Assembly: GCA_001683735.1 (NCBI GenBank)
Contig: LUGG01000004.1
Coordinates: forward strand, 1,116,001-1,180,000
Direction: 5' to 3'
DNA length: 64,000 nt
Source: Grifola frondosa
Lineage: Eukaryota > Basidiomycota > Agaricomycetes > Polyporales > Grifolaceae
Shown: positions 1-11,784 of the stretch, piece by piece
Position numbering within the stretch: position 1 is the first letter of the stretch
How the letters are laid out: every line of letters begins with the position of its first letter
Translations under genes and position numbers: made by a program
The notes under the pieces: generated by a model
Seen by the model: the letters and a program-made list of their open reading frames with translations, nothing else
Databases searched by the model: none
What the model was told of the DNA's origin: nothing

Positions 1-2470
1 GCGAGCGGTTTGTTGCACAGACTGTGGATATTCAGAAAGCAAGGGAAGAGTTGATTCGTGGTGAGAGTGACCTGAGCGCCGTGCGCATGGAGAAGTCCGA
101 GACCGAGGGCTCACTTCTCCGTGACAAGGAGGAAGTCCGGGAACTAAATCGCAAGATGGCAGAAGTCGGGACGCAAGTTGAGGCGTTGAAGGTTGATGTG
201 GAGAAAGCGAAGAAAGAGGCCAAACAGCAGAAGGGGTTGCTGGCGATCGCGAAGAAGCAACTGGCTACTCGGGAATCGGAGCGGGCCAAGGTGGAGAAAG
301 AGCTGGAGGAAGCCAGCATTGAACTGCAAAATGCTACCAAGGAACGAGAAGACGCTGAGGCCGAACTCACCAAGGAGGTTCCTGCGACACGGACGAACGG
401 TCCTGAGAGGGCCATGTCTCCTGCGTCCGAAATTCTGGCTTATGCTGCCATGCAACCGCTGCCAGCTAGCCCAGAGGCTTCGACGCCGACATCGATTATC
501 AGCAAGAGTACTAATCCCTTTGAGAGATTAGCGATGTCTTCTGGTTCTCCGCCTCGTTCCCAGTCGCCCTTCCTTCCCTTTAGCCCTGTCCTGTCTACAT
601 CACCGATCGTCCCTCCTGCTGCTGCGGAACCCCAAGCTGAAATTCAGGAAGGCCCGTTCGGTTTCTCGCAGGCCTTCGGCATTAGCCACGAGGAACTTGT
701 CACCGCTGCACTTCCTGCAGAACTCGAGACTCCTAAAGCAGTCGCACAGCCTACTTTATCCCCTCAGGTTTCCCCGGCCCCACCCGCCTCTGCCACGAGC
801 GAACCGGAGGTCTTGTCGCCCGCTGACACTGATATCTTCATTACACCTCCATCCACTGCGTCAGTCCCACGCACACCATAACACCGGAGGAGCCAGCTGT
901 CGCCATGGATCGTTTCCCAGCTCTAGGTGAGGCCGCTGCGGTGGTCTCCGCACCCGTATCCCAAGCTGCTGTCGCCACCACGGTTCCTGAAAGCAAAGAA
1001 GAGCACGCGGAGAGTACAGATCTCGACCATCAACTGAAGGAGCTCGACGTCGAAGAATCTGACAGTAGTGATGAGGAGGACAACGAGCCTCTCACAGCCA
1101 TAAAAGCCAAGCTCGACACAGGGGAGAAGACTCTGAATGGCAAAGCGGAGCCTTCGTCGGCGCAAGCAGTTTCAGCGCCCGTCGACCCATTTGCTGCATC
1201 TCAATCTTTGTCTGCTGTGCAGTCGGTACCATCGACACCCGCTGCTGGTCAGTCCTCTACTATCCCCGATATAAGTGCCACTGTTGCCCCGAAGGAACCT
1301 GTTCCAGTGTCTGCGGTATCTGCTACTCCTGCAGCAGACACGAGCCCGAAGGTGAACGGCACGGTATCATCAGCACAGGCGTCAGTTCCTGTATCGGCGC
1401 CGGCTACAGTGAATGATTTTGACGAGGCTATGGGCAACCTGTCCGCTTCAAGCGGCGCTCCTTCTCAACTTTCCCAGTTCACTTTTGATTCTGCGTTCGA
1501 CGATAATTTTGACTTCGCTGCAGCCACTGCAGCTACGCATCCTCAGCCGACTCAACCTACGACGAATGAAGTGTTTGGCTCTGCATTGCCTGCCCCACCT
1601 GCAGCAGCTCCTAACGGTTTTGACAATGTTTTCATGACGCAGCCGACAAGCAGCACAGCTGTCCCGGCGCCTGTGGCTCCTGCGGTACCCGTGTTCCCCG
1701 CTCCACCTCCTGCTTCGGAAACGAAACCGTTTTCTTTTGATGATGCATTTGGATCGGGGGCTGGAAGCGCACCACCAGCAGGCCAACCCAGTTCAAGTAG
1801 TGGTCCTCCGCTTGGCATTTCCTTCGACGATGCATTCGGGGGAGCCAATAACGCCCTTCGTTAGATACGTTCGGTGCCCCGGGCCATCAGCCTCCACCGG
1901 GCTCTCCCCCTGCGAAAGTGACCGCAGCTCCTTTCCCCACGACCACTTCAACTCCTTCATCTCCACATGGAAGGAATTCTCCACAGAGTTTTCGACGGTC
2001 CATCTCTCCGCCTCACCGCCATGCATCGCCCCCACCCCGACACTCCTCACCAAAACCCCGGCCGTCGACCTCCTCCTCAGACAAGGAAAAGCCACCTACT
2101 AGGCATTCCAAACTGAGCGTAAGTATCTGCGAGCGAAGGATGATCAGATATAAGGTTTATTGACATTGACATATTCCCAGATTCGTTTGCCGTTTGGAAG
2201 GAAGAAAAAGCACGATGCTCCCCCTCTTCCTCCACCACTATCGCAGGCAACAGCTGGTGGAGGAGCCTACCCCAGCGGTAGAGGACGATGTTGAATCAGT
2301 GAAAACGCTGTGTGGTATGGGCTTCAGCCGAACTCAGGCTGTAGCCGCGTTGGAGGAGCATGGATATGACGTTCAAAGGGCCCTCAATAGCTTACTAGGT
2401 TTGTCATATTCCTTGATTCACGGAACGAACTATTCTGATCCGCTTGTTCTTCTTCCCAGGTGCACACTAA
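1..2470 (+). CDS. EDE1: EDE1/Eps15-like endocytic scaffold, 3' part
   Basis: This is the C-terminal part of a clathrin-endocytosis scaffold; the N-terminal part lies upstream of the window. Seen in order: a long charged coiled coil (about 24-390), a Ser/Pro/Ala-rich region with repeated FDDAFG-type motifs (905-1864), a basic LPFGRKKK stretch near 2185, and a C-terminal UBA domain (GMGFSRTQAVAALEEHGYDV, 2317-2376). Introns at about 2116-2180 and 2399-2459 give the ending NSLLGAH and stop at 2468. Coiled coil plus terminal UBA is the Ede1 layout; UBA binds ubiquitinated cargo at cortical endocytic sites. The frame breaks near 877, 1861 and 2246. The first two are repaired by adding one base and the third by removing one, so I infer sequencing errors. 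EH domains are expected upstream but are not in view. Confidence 0.8.
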
Positions 2471-3170
2471 TGGATCGATAATGCCGGATGATACGTATAT
2501 CTTCCTTTTACTTTGCAGTCCCCAAGGGCGCGTTTTCTTGTCGCTCATTCTGATTTGTGTTCTCTCATTACCCTCGTTTGGATTACCCTTATGAACCCTC
2601 CTTATTTGTTTTGTTTTCCTTGTTAGCATCTAATTCTATTGTCACTATGACCAATGAAAGGACGTTCTTTGTCTGTATTACACGTGTATCCGTCTTCTTC
2701 GCTCATGTGTCTGGCACGCGGTGGACGAGTCAAGAGCTATAGGATCCGACCTGCAGACAATGCAGGAGGTACTTACGACGACCCGACCAAAGCCCCCGGA
2801 TATCTATCTCATCGTCCAATGATATTTTCTTGTTCATCGCTTTCTATCGCCTGGCGCACGCAGATGGCTGTGTCAAATGAATCCGAGTATCTTTGCTTGC
2901 ACGCCCAGCATGTTTGCTCTCCTTTTTCAGACAACTCTGGGCCTTAGCCTTCCTTGCACAAACCTCCTAGAACATTCATACAAGGGTTCAGCGGTCCGAC
3001 AATCTTATATGCGATTGTTCTACATACAGCGCGTCCTCACACGACAATCTATAAAATCTGTCAGGACCTGACAGTTCCGAGTCCAGTACCCACGGCTCGC
3101 TGCTTAAAGTCAGTGGCCATTCGGGACGCCGCTTACCTAGCTGTGCCTGCATTGAATGCATTCCTTTGAT
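2471..3170. other. Intergenic, EDE1-like 3' end to PDE1 start
   Basis: About 700 bases between two same-strand genes. It should hold the 3' UTR of the EDE1-like gene and the PDE1 promoter. I see only short spurious frames and no clear TATA box or repeat. Confidence 0.5.
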
Positions 3171-4585
3171 ATGATAGTAGTGGGATGTGGTGAGTACTCT
3201 GGACATACCTACGACATTTTGTTTGTGCTGAGACTGCGGCTCATCCCAGGCGGGGGTCCTAGTGAATTGAATCTATCCAGGTGTGTTACATTCTACATTA
3301 CACCCGATGATTTCTTGGGCTCACCGACGCGTTAAGTTATTTTATAAAGGCTTCTAATGTACCTTGGGATGCCGGTATCGTGGCTTTGGACGCAGGTGTG
3401 TATTTTATTCGCCTCCACAGCCAACCACGTGTGACCAATAATGAAACGATTATCACAGGTTCGGGTGTCGGGGCACTGGACCTCCTTCTACAACGCAGTC
3501 CTGATAAATTCGGTCGCCAAGATGGACAGGGCGATGTGAATTCATCTTTCTCTGGGGCAGAAGTGTACTCCTGGATACGGTGCGTGCGAATGTGCTGATT
3601 GCGTGAAGTATGTATGTCCTGATCAGATCGCACACGTTGGAAGATGTTTTCTTATCACGCATGCTCATTTAGACCATGTGCTTGGCCTCGTACTGTCGGC
3701 AGGCTCGTTGCAAGGCCCACCAAGACAAATATTGGGTGTCGATCATACATTGAACGCCATGGAAAAAGGGCTGTTCTCCGATCATGTCTGGCCTAAGCTT
3801 GCATCCTGGAAAGAACGCGATGCTCTTCCGCTGGTCTTCAAGTCGTGCGTAATTCACTCCGGTCTGAGTGACATCCTGACCCAGCGGCTGACACGCTTTT
3901 AGCTTACCCGCAGACGGCGAATATACCACCGTGTCGCGTGACATCTCCGTCCGGACGATGCCCATCAGTCACGGTCAGAATGCAACGACAGGCACGTATG
4001 AATGTGCGGCATTCTTTATTCGCCACGACCCCTCCGCGCGTGAATTTCTCTTCTTCGGCGACGTCGAGCCCGACAGTGTCGCCGCCAAACCCATGAACGT
4101 CCACGTCTGGCGCGCAGCCGCGAGCAAGATCCCGCACGCACTTTCAACGATCTTCATCGAATGCTCGTGGCCGTCTGGCAGGCACGACGACATGCTATTC
4201 GGCCACCTGAACCCTGAACACCTTGCTGCGGAGCTCTCTGTGCTTGCGGCGGAAGTCGTGAACGCGCGCCAGCGTGCGGCAGACGCACAGGATGGTGATG
4301 GTCGCAGCCATGCACGCAAAAAGCAACGAGTGAAATCCGGCACTCCTCCTGCAGTCCGCAGACCGCTCAGTGGCGTCCGCGTGTACATTACACATTGCAA
4401 GGACGATACCGGCCGTGTTTACGATCAACCCATAAATGAAGTCATTACGGACCAAGTACGAACACTTGTGAAACGAAGGAGCTAGGCGCGGAAATTATTG
4501 CAGTCGACCAAGGAATGCACATATGTGCGTCTTTGACGTCTTCTCTCTTCTCATACTCAGCACTGATCCGTCCGCAGCTATTTAA
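3171..4585 (+). CDS. PDE1: Low-affinity cAMP phosphodiesterase (class II, Pde1 type)
   Basis: Hydrolyses cAMP to 5'-AMP and so limits PKA signalling. The metallo-beta-lactamase-like metal site THAHLDH is encoded near 3656, followed by GLVLSAGSL, SHGQN and a late THCKDD segment, all typical of class II phosphodiesterases. Exons inferred: 3171-3189, 3250-3280, 3337-3395, 3459-3583, 3627-3844, 3903 to about 4524, and 4578-4585. The start MIVVGCGGGPSE matches the family's usual opening. A stop appears at 4483, but adding one G in the GG at 4478-4479 continues the frame into GAEIIAVDQGMH, a typical family C-terminus, and through one more intron to TAA at 4583. I therefore treat the early stop as an indel artefact. 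It converges on the striatin gene. Confidence 0.87.
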
Positions 4586-4932
4586 CCGTTTCAGACGCCA
4601 TCATCATTACCGTCTAGGCATCACCTCGTCTTATTTATTTAGCAATGCGTTGTTTGACAACTCTCCACTGTATTCGTAGCCGCTGTAGCTCTACCGTCTT
4701 TCACTCGCTCCCGTAGGCACTCGTACAGAGAACAGTTGTCCTACCCATAACATTATTATTGCGTCGTAACAATCGTAGCGAGGTATATAGAACAGAGAAA
4801 AGCAGGCAAAGCGCGGGCGAACGCAGGTCTTGGAAAGCTATATACGCAGTCTATCAAGCGCGAAAAGCAGGCTCGACGACAGATTGAAACATCAAGACAA
4901 GCGGCGCCAGTAAATGTCCGAGCAGAACACGA
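4586..4932. other. Convergent intergenic region, PDE1 / striatin
   Basis: About 350 bases between the 3' ends of two converging genes. Expected to hold both 3' UTRs. I see no coding potential or strong hairpin. Confidence 0.5.
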
Positions 4933-7861
4933 TTACGTGGAAGCATATAACTTGACAACGCCGTCCGCACCCGCGCTCGCCATGACGGACAGCGATTGGT
5001 GGAACTCGACGTCGAGCACGCCTTCTCGTGCCTTTTCCCGATGGCTCGTGTTCTCCTGGATGCACGCCCGCGAGCCAAGGATGTCCCAGAACCGCACGGA
5101 GCAGTCGTGGCTGCCCGACACGAGCGCAAACCCAGCAGCGTCGATGGACAATGACGTAACAGCGTCGAGGTGCGCTAGCATCGAGTGCGTGCACTGGCCT
5201 ATACGCCGGATAAGTTGCTAAAAAAACACGCATACAGCAAGTACGTACCTGTAATGATATCGAAGATCCGAATGTGCTTGTCCTCGTGTGCTGTGACGAG
5301 CAGCGGCATCGTGGGGTGCGAGACGATGCTATTTGCCTGCGCGGACGTCCCCTCCTCTGCAACCTTATTCAACGCGTGCTCACTGCTGTTATCAAGGCAA
5401 ACTCACCATCTTGAGCATCGACCTGAAGCCGCGACACCTCCTTCCCGGTTTCGATATCAAAGACCTTGATCGCCGCATTCTGATACGCAACTGCGACCTT
5501 CTTTAGGTCAGTCTTAATTGCCTCCACCGCCGTCGCACCGGGCGCGTCGCCCTCGGACTCAGGTCGCCCTGGGTCTCCAGGCCGTCAAACGACCACGACA
5601 GCTAAGGGAGCCTCCGCCTGAAGGCGGGGATACGTCCCACACCTTCACAGTGCCTTCCGCGCCGCAGCTGATGAGCGTGCTCTCGTCGCGGACGAGTGCG
5701 AGGTCCCATACGGCATCAGTGTGCCCGATAAGCTCACCGCGTGCGCGCGTAGAATCATACGGCGCGTACGTCGTGTGCGATGGCGGGGCAGCGCCCATAT
5801 CCGGATGGACGAATCGAGCGACGCGGAGTACAGCAGCCCTTTCGAAGGCGAATGTACCAGCCGCGTGATCGCGGCGGAGTGGCCGCGGAGCGTCAGCTGG
5901 GGCTCGACTTCGGTTGTTGGCCGCGTGCTTCGTGTAGGTGTGAGGTTAGGCCATAATCTTATGCGAATATCGATGCACTAGGGTGGACTCACGCAGTGGA
6001 GGCGAGGCTCCCGCCATCTACCCGCCAGATCTTCACGGTGTTGTCGTCCCCACCAGTGGCGAGACAAAGCTCGGTGGGATGGAATGCAAGCGCACGCACA
6101 GCATCGAGGTGACTGCACGAAGTGTTAGCTCTCTGTGCGGCGAGACGAAAGACAATGCGCCCAACAAAGGGCGCGTCACGAGACTGACTTCCGGAGTGTT
6201 CTCTTCGCCTTCCACACCTTCGCGCCGTCACTCTCACCGATCACGCTCGCCTCCTCTTCCTCCTCCAGCTCTTCCTCCCTCCCTTCCTCATCCTCCTCCC
6301 GCGACTGCCGCTCCCATGATGACACGCTGCCCTGGTTCGCCCTCTCTATGCGCGCCTGCTCCGACGTCTCATGCGATAACCGCAGCTTCTCCTTCCAGTC
6401 ATCCGGCCGGAAAATGTCCGTGAGCGGCTGTGACTCGCCCTCGCCCTCCCTTTCTTTCCCCTTTCCCTGCGATGGCTGTTGCTCCAGCTGCCCAAGCTGG
6501 GGCTGGGGCTGTTGTTGCATTTGTTGGCTCAAACCGGAGGACCCCTGCTGGGGCTGTTGAGAAGGAAGCATTCCGGGACCTGAGAGGTTCATCCGGTCAA
6601 TCGGATTCACCTGAGATCCTGAAGTGGCAGGAGCAGAGGAAGGCCCAGATATCATGCTCATTCCGTTGAGCAAAGGGAAGTCCTTGCCGACTTCAGGCAT
6701 GACTTTTCGAGGGCGACCGTTGAAGGGAATCTGCTCAAAGGAAGGGACATTAGGGAGCTGGAGCGGCAGAGAAGGGTTATTGAGCAGAGGGCGATTGGGA
6801 AGGGGGTTCATGGCTTGCGTAGAGGTTAGATACTTGACTTCCTGCAAACATCTATGGAGACGCTGGGAGATGAGCGTCCTGCATGTATGCTATAACTAAG
6901 GAACGCACTGTTTGAGGTAGTCCCTACTCCGCGTTCTGCTCTTGGGATCTCGTCCTGGAGGTGGTTTGCTCATTGTGCCAACTGTGGCGGCGGTGGGACC
7001 GTTGGCAACCGACCACGAAGCGCTGCCTATCCATGTCTGCGTTCGGCTCGGCGGACCACCTGAAACTGCGCCATTGGGCACTGAGCCTGTAGACATCCTA
7101 TCAGGTGGAAGAGGGGAATCTGGGGATAATTGAATGATTGATACGAACAGTGACACGAACACATGAAGGCGACGCGTACCTTCGCTTCGCGGTGAACTAC
7201 CGCTGCTGCCGTCATCTTTTTGTGAAGATGAGCCCATCTGGGATTGCAACGTCGCGAGTTTTGCAGGGGGAACAGACTGGGAGGCCGGCTGCACCAGCTG
7301 CTTGGAGCTGTGAGGGGACACGTCAAAGTCGTGCGAGCGCGCAAGGAAAAGAAAGACACGTACCGCTCGACACGCAAGGCATACTCGAGCATTTTGATGC
7401 GACGCATCAGGTCGAGCTTAACATTATCGAAAGAACGTCGCTTCGCCCTCAAGCAGGGCTATTCGAGCCTGCGGGTGTGTCGAACTGAATGAGGCGCGTG
7501 AAGAGGGCGAGAATTGGAGACTCACCCGCATTTCTGCTCGCTCGATCTCCCATTCATTACGGTCGCGTTCATATCTGCGCCATTCTGTCTGGAGGAAGTG
7601 GAGGACGCTGGATAGGGTGAAGTCCTGTCCGCTCTGTGGAGGAAGAGGGATTTCTGAGGACTGAGGGCCCTGCTGTTGCTGAGGGAGCGGTTGCTGCTGT
7701 TGCTGCTGCTGCTGCTGGTGAGACTGAAGTGGTTTATTGGGAACGTTGAGAGAGGGAGGGAGAGAGCCCAACATGGGGATTTGGATAGAGTACTGATGGT
7801 TCTGGTTTTGAGGAGGGACCAACGTTCCCTTTGAGTTCATCCGCAAACTCGCGTTGATCAT
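4933..7861 (-). CDS. PRO11: Striatin, STRIPAK scaffold subunit (PRO11/FAR8 type)
   Basis: Scaffold of the STRIPAK phosphatase-kinase complex, which in fungi controls hyphal fusion, septation and fruiting. The N-terminus has a polyQ tract, then the conserved striatin segment [19 protein letters not shown] and a coiled coil running through [15 protein letters not shown] second conserved block is [10 protein letters not shown]...YLTS near 6840-6930. An acidic linker follows, then WD40 repeats (for example [31 protein letters not shown]) to the stop at 4933. Start ATG is 7861-7859. Introns near 7527, 7325, 7130, 6850, 6180, 5950, 5380 and 5210 splice cleanly. The frame breaks near 7440, 5787, 5596 and 5555. 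The one at 5787 is repaired exactly by one more base in a four-base C run. Length and layout fit striatin. Confidence 0.88.
7691..7717 (-). repeat. CAG/CAA microsatellite coding polyglutamine
   Basis: On the + strand this is a run of GCT/GTT-type triplets. On the minus strand it encodes the glutamine tract near the N-terminus of striatin. It is likely length-variable between strains. Confidence 0.8.
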
Positions 7862-8255
7862 CCTGTTTGGGTCACAAACAACCGCAACCGACCATTCAAC
7901 TTTTCTTCTTTGTTGTCGCCCAAGTCCTCGTCCTCGTCGAGTATCGCGTCTGGCACGGGTGGGTTACAGTACAAGACATCACTGCTATCATTCCTAACAC
8001 TTCATATGTATCACCCCAACACCTCGCCCATGCTGCAAATAATTATCCCCGGCCCTTCTGCCGTCGCACTGCCTCGTTTTCTTCCATTATCGTCCATTTA
8101 CGTAAATCATCCAGCCCGCGACGATTGATCGCTCAACTCATGGCGGCCGCGTCTTTCCTTTGTTCCAGCAATTTGGACTTTGACTTGGTCGCAGTTGAAG
8201 TTAAGAAGACATACCATCAATAACACATAAAGTCCGGCGCTAAATACAACATATG
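7862..8255. other. Intergenic, striatin promoter region
   Basis: About 390 bases between the stop of the GAT-EH gene and the start of striatin, both on the minus strand. It should contain the striatin promoter and 5' UTR. No clear TATA box. Confidence 0.45.
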
Positions 8256-11061
8256 CTACTCATTGTCCGATTGTGTAAGGCTATAAGGGGGAGGCGGGGT
8301 ATCACTTCGGGGTGGATCGTCTATGTCTCCAAGGTCGTGTGTCACTTGCGGTGACGGCGGTGCTCGTTCAGGCGTCGGTTCGCGAGGGGGCTCCAATTGC
8401 GGCGACGGAGACGGAGGTATCGGTGGTAGTGGTTGTTCGTTACGGGACCGTCTTTCTGCACTCTTCTCCCATATCAAGTGCATGGCAATCGCGAAACTGT
8501 CGCGCGTAAGGCGTCCGTCGCGGCCCGTGTCAGCGCGGTCCCTGCAAGCACATTCATGTCGTTAGGGGCATTGTGACAGATATGAAACACACGTCAGTCA
8601 TATCATACGCTGGGGAAAAGCGCACCCACCATATGGACGCCATTATGTCGTTCGGCAGGTTAGCCTTTGAAAAGAAGGGCACTGCGACGTCCGCCTCAAC
8701 ATACCCTTTCCTCCACGTATCAAGAGCGTCAAAGAACTGGTCAGATCTTGCTTTCTCTGCTGGAGGGACATCTCCGAGCTGGACATGTTGCTGGGCCGAG
8801 GTCGACCGACTTGTGGATGGCCCTGTCGTGGGCGGAGAAGGCCACGAGAACGATCCATTCACAGGTGAGACGGGCAACGGCGTCTGCAAAGCAAGACCGT
8901 GCCCTGGGAGAGAAGACGGGGTGTTGGGCGTCAGAGGGTGTGAGAAGCTGGGAAATGCCCCAGGTATAATTGGACTTCTGTCCTGTGCACGCGACACAGT
9001 GGGGGAGACAGGTGACTCAGGCGGGTCAGTGAGGTCAATGAGCTGCCAACCTGTCAATGTCCAGACAATCGTCATACCGTCCACGAAGTACTCACTAATC
9101 CTTCTTGAATTTGGGGCTGGGGCATGGCGACATGAGCTTCGCTACCGTTTGCGCGCATAAAAGACGGTGCAAGTTCAGGTGGCAACGTAATAGGGAGCTC
9201 GCGCCCTTTCTTCTTCATGCGGATAAGATACATCGCAATCGCGAACTCTTCGCGCGTCAAGTACCCTCTGTGGCCTGTATCCGCCAAATCCCTAAGAAAG
9301 TTCAGATGAAACATATTAGTGAATGTTATTCGGCCGTGTACGCACCAGATACGGCTCAACTAACGTCGGGGCAGCCCCGACTGCAACATGAAGGGGAGCA
9401 CAACGCCCCCTTGGGCATACCCCGTGCGTTGCAGGTCAAGCGAATCGAACGCGCGGTCCGCATATGTCCTCATAGTCTGTGATATCTCCCAGCGCGGATC
9501 AGTGTTTGGCGTACCGTGCCTGAAATGGTGGGGCGTTCCTGTATGCGGTGTAATTGGAGGTGTCAAGCTCGACGATGCTAATGTCTGTCCGCCGTTGTGG
9601 CACAGAGGGCCCGGGCTACGGGGCGGCTTGTGTGCCACCTGCTCGTGGAGCGCGGGTGGGAGAGACTTGGGTAAGTGAGTGATCTGCCCCGTCATGACTG
9701 CTTGAACTAGATACATGGCGACAGTGAAGTCGGACAAGTCGAGAGCTCCGCGCTGTTTGACGTCGGCCAGGGACCTGCGGTGAATTAGAAAACATGAGAA
9801 ATGGAACGTGGAGCATGCTGTTGCAAATTACAGACCAAATTTGAGAGAGCGTATGTGTTGGCAGCTTCGATTTCATGAATACACCCCGGGCTTGTGCTCC
9901 TAAAAGTCGAATATTTAGACCCTTGCTTACAAATGCAATCGCAGCACGTACCACTCAACAGTCCATTAACTGGGCTGCTCCCAAGGAAGATCTTCCTAAA
10001 CTTGGCCTGATCCCGAGCTGTCAGTGGCGGCAAGCCACCTGCAGCGCTAGTACTAGGACCAGGTGCCGGCTCAGCTATCGAAGAGAACCCCTCAATCACC
10101 GCAAGCGGGCCCGCTGCACTGAACCTCATAAGCGAGTACGACTCGATATCGTATAATTGACACCTCACGTTTCTTAACCAATGCCTCCGTCACAGGCACG
10201 CCCAACTGCGCGTGTCCGATGAGGCGTAGCGCGACACCGACGCCCTGGCGATCGAGTCCATCTTTCCCCGCGCTGTCCACCGTCGCGATGTCCCATATCT
10301 TCGCGTGCGTAGTGGGTGGGAGGTTCGATCCCCCGAAGATCTTGGACGCTGCGCGGGCACTCAGGCGCCCGGTGTGTTGCGGGTCCCCGAGGGCGAAGAC
10401 CTGGTCGATGAGATTGGCTTCCTCAGGGGTCGCACGGAAGTCGGAAAGTGCAGTCAGGGCTTGAATCTAGGGGACGGGATAAGATGACTAGTGAGCGGAG
10501 AGTGCAGAATGGACGCACCAATCGTTCCGTCTTCCTGCGCTCCTCTGCCTCTGCCTCGATTCCGATACGCTCCAGATCTTCAAACATCTTCAGCGATTCT
10601 GTGAGTTCCTCGTGTGCGGAAAGCAGAGCGGCAAGTAGCTGCTCTTCCGTCGTCTCTGCGACTGTGCGCGCTGCGCGCCGTGATGTCTCTGCTTGCGCGG
10701 ACGCCCATGGGATTTGGGAAACAATGAGCTCCTGAGACTCGCGGCACTTGGCACGGAATTCCTGCAAGGGTGTTAGAAGCGATTCAAACTCACTAGTAAG
10801 ATGCAAGAAGGCGCGGGGGCGCACCTTGTTAATCTCATCCTTTAGATCCTCCGGCTTCGCGAATACGAGCACTTCGTGAAGCAGCTCTGCATTTCCGTGC
10901 CCGACCCTGCAGACATTGAAGAGCCGCTGAATGTCGTCGTCTGCGGATATGAACGGGACCTGGCTCTGGGCGGCGGAGGAAGAGGGGTGCGGGAACTGCT
11001 GTGGAGTATCATCTAGCGAGAATGCCGCCGTGCGTGGGCGGTGTCGCTGTGGGTGCATCAT
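8256..11061 (-). CDS. GAT domain plus four EH domains, putative endocytic adaptor
   Basis: The first exons encode a GAT-type three-helix region like that of fungal Lsb5 (LFNVCRVGHGNAELLHEVLV, then EELTESLKMFEDLERIGIE; about 10520-10930). A 53-nt intron at about 10468-10520 joins this in frame to an Ede1-like EH domain (FGGSNLPPTTHAKIWDIA...GVALRLIGHAQ, about 10180-10440). Three more EH domains follow near 9700-10030, 9180-9480 and 8430-8720, for example REEFAIAMYLIRMKKKGREL. The protein ends in a Pro-rich tail (SDTPPPPYSLTQSDNE). EH domains bind NPF motifs and GAT domains bind ubiquitin or Arf-type partners, so an endocytic or sorting role is likely. The first in-frame ATG is 11061. No VHS domain is visible, although Lsb5 and GGA proteins have one. 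An in-frame TAG at 9360-9362 sits between two likely homopolymer indels. Two separate genes remain possible, but no ATG lies just before the first EH domain. Confidence 0.72.
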
Positions 11062-11784
11062 GGTCAGGGTGAGAGAAACACTCACAGTAAGCGTAGGCCG
11101 ACGTTCCCATTCGAGTACGATCCGCCTGAACGTTGGCGACAACTGAACGACGGGCTCGGGATACCGTGCAGGCCAAGGGACGTTGACAGTGCATGAGAAA
11201 CTACTTCTAACATTGTCTCATGACATGGGCCGCAGTCGAGATGTCCGGGCCTTGGACCGTTGAATCCGTTCAGCTCCGACTGGCTCAAGTTTGCTCAGCA
11301 GTTTTCTGGCTCTTTATAGAAAAATACTAGGAAAATGCTGCAAGTTGCACAGAAGTTGCACAGACTTTCATGATCATCGCAGACGGTTGCACTCGATGAT
11401 GGTGGCAGGCTCAGGATTTACATAGCGATCGTAGTAAACACCGCAAGTTCGCAGCAGGCTTCGAAGATAGTTAGCAATCTAGGGTAGTGAAATGGATTGT
11501 ATGATTGTATCGCAGAGCATAAATGAAGGCTGCCTCGTGTTGTTTGTTGCATCGTAGGAGGGCAAAGAGGACGGCGGGCGCCTAGGGATAGCTCTTGACT
11601 CTTGATTTTTCCATCAACGACCATCTTCGCTGCTTGAGGCTACTTACGCTGCTCGTGCATTGTCCATTCGCTCATCTTCACATATCCCCCATTATTTCTC
11701 AATCTAACGAGTCATCTTTACGAACAGCTCTCATCCAACTTGCCTTAATTCCCAGGCTGTTTCATTTCAGTCTCACCATTGATC
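11062..11784. other. Divergent promoter region, GAT-EH / RRM-R3H
   Basis: About 720 bases between two divergent starts. The half next to the GAT-EH gene contains several out-of-frame ATGs between 11175 and 11230 that would form short upstream ORFs. The half next to the RNA-binding gene is pyrimidine-rich. I cannot assign a conserved VHS-coding exon anywhere in it. Confidence 0.45.
11313..11318 (-). promoter_or_regulatory. Possible TATA box
   Basis: On the minus strand this reads TATAAA inside TCTATAAAGAG, about 250 bases upstream of the chosen ATG of the GAT-EH gene. Position and match are plausible, but only the motif supports it. Confidence 0.35.

Noticed and set aside
1..4585. Programmed ribosomal frameshifting in the EDE1-like gene and PDE1
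   Set aside because: There are no slippery heptamers or hairpins at the breaks, the same kind of break recurs in many unrelated genes, and a one-base homopolymer correction explains most of them.
8573..9160. 195-codon plus-strand frame
   Set aside because: Antisense shadow of the GAT-EH gene, whose EH domains on the minus strand are well supported.
10321..10340. GGTTCGATCCCCC, resembling a tRNA B box
   Set aside because: It falls inside the coding sequence of the first EH domain, and no A box or cloverleaf can be built around it.
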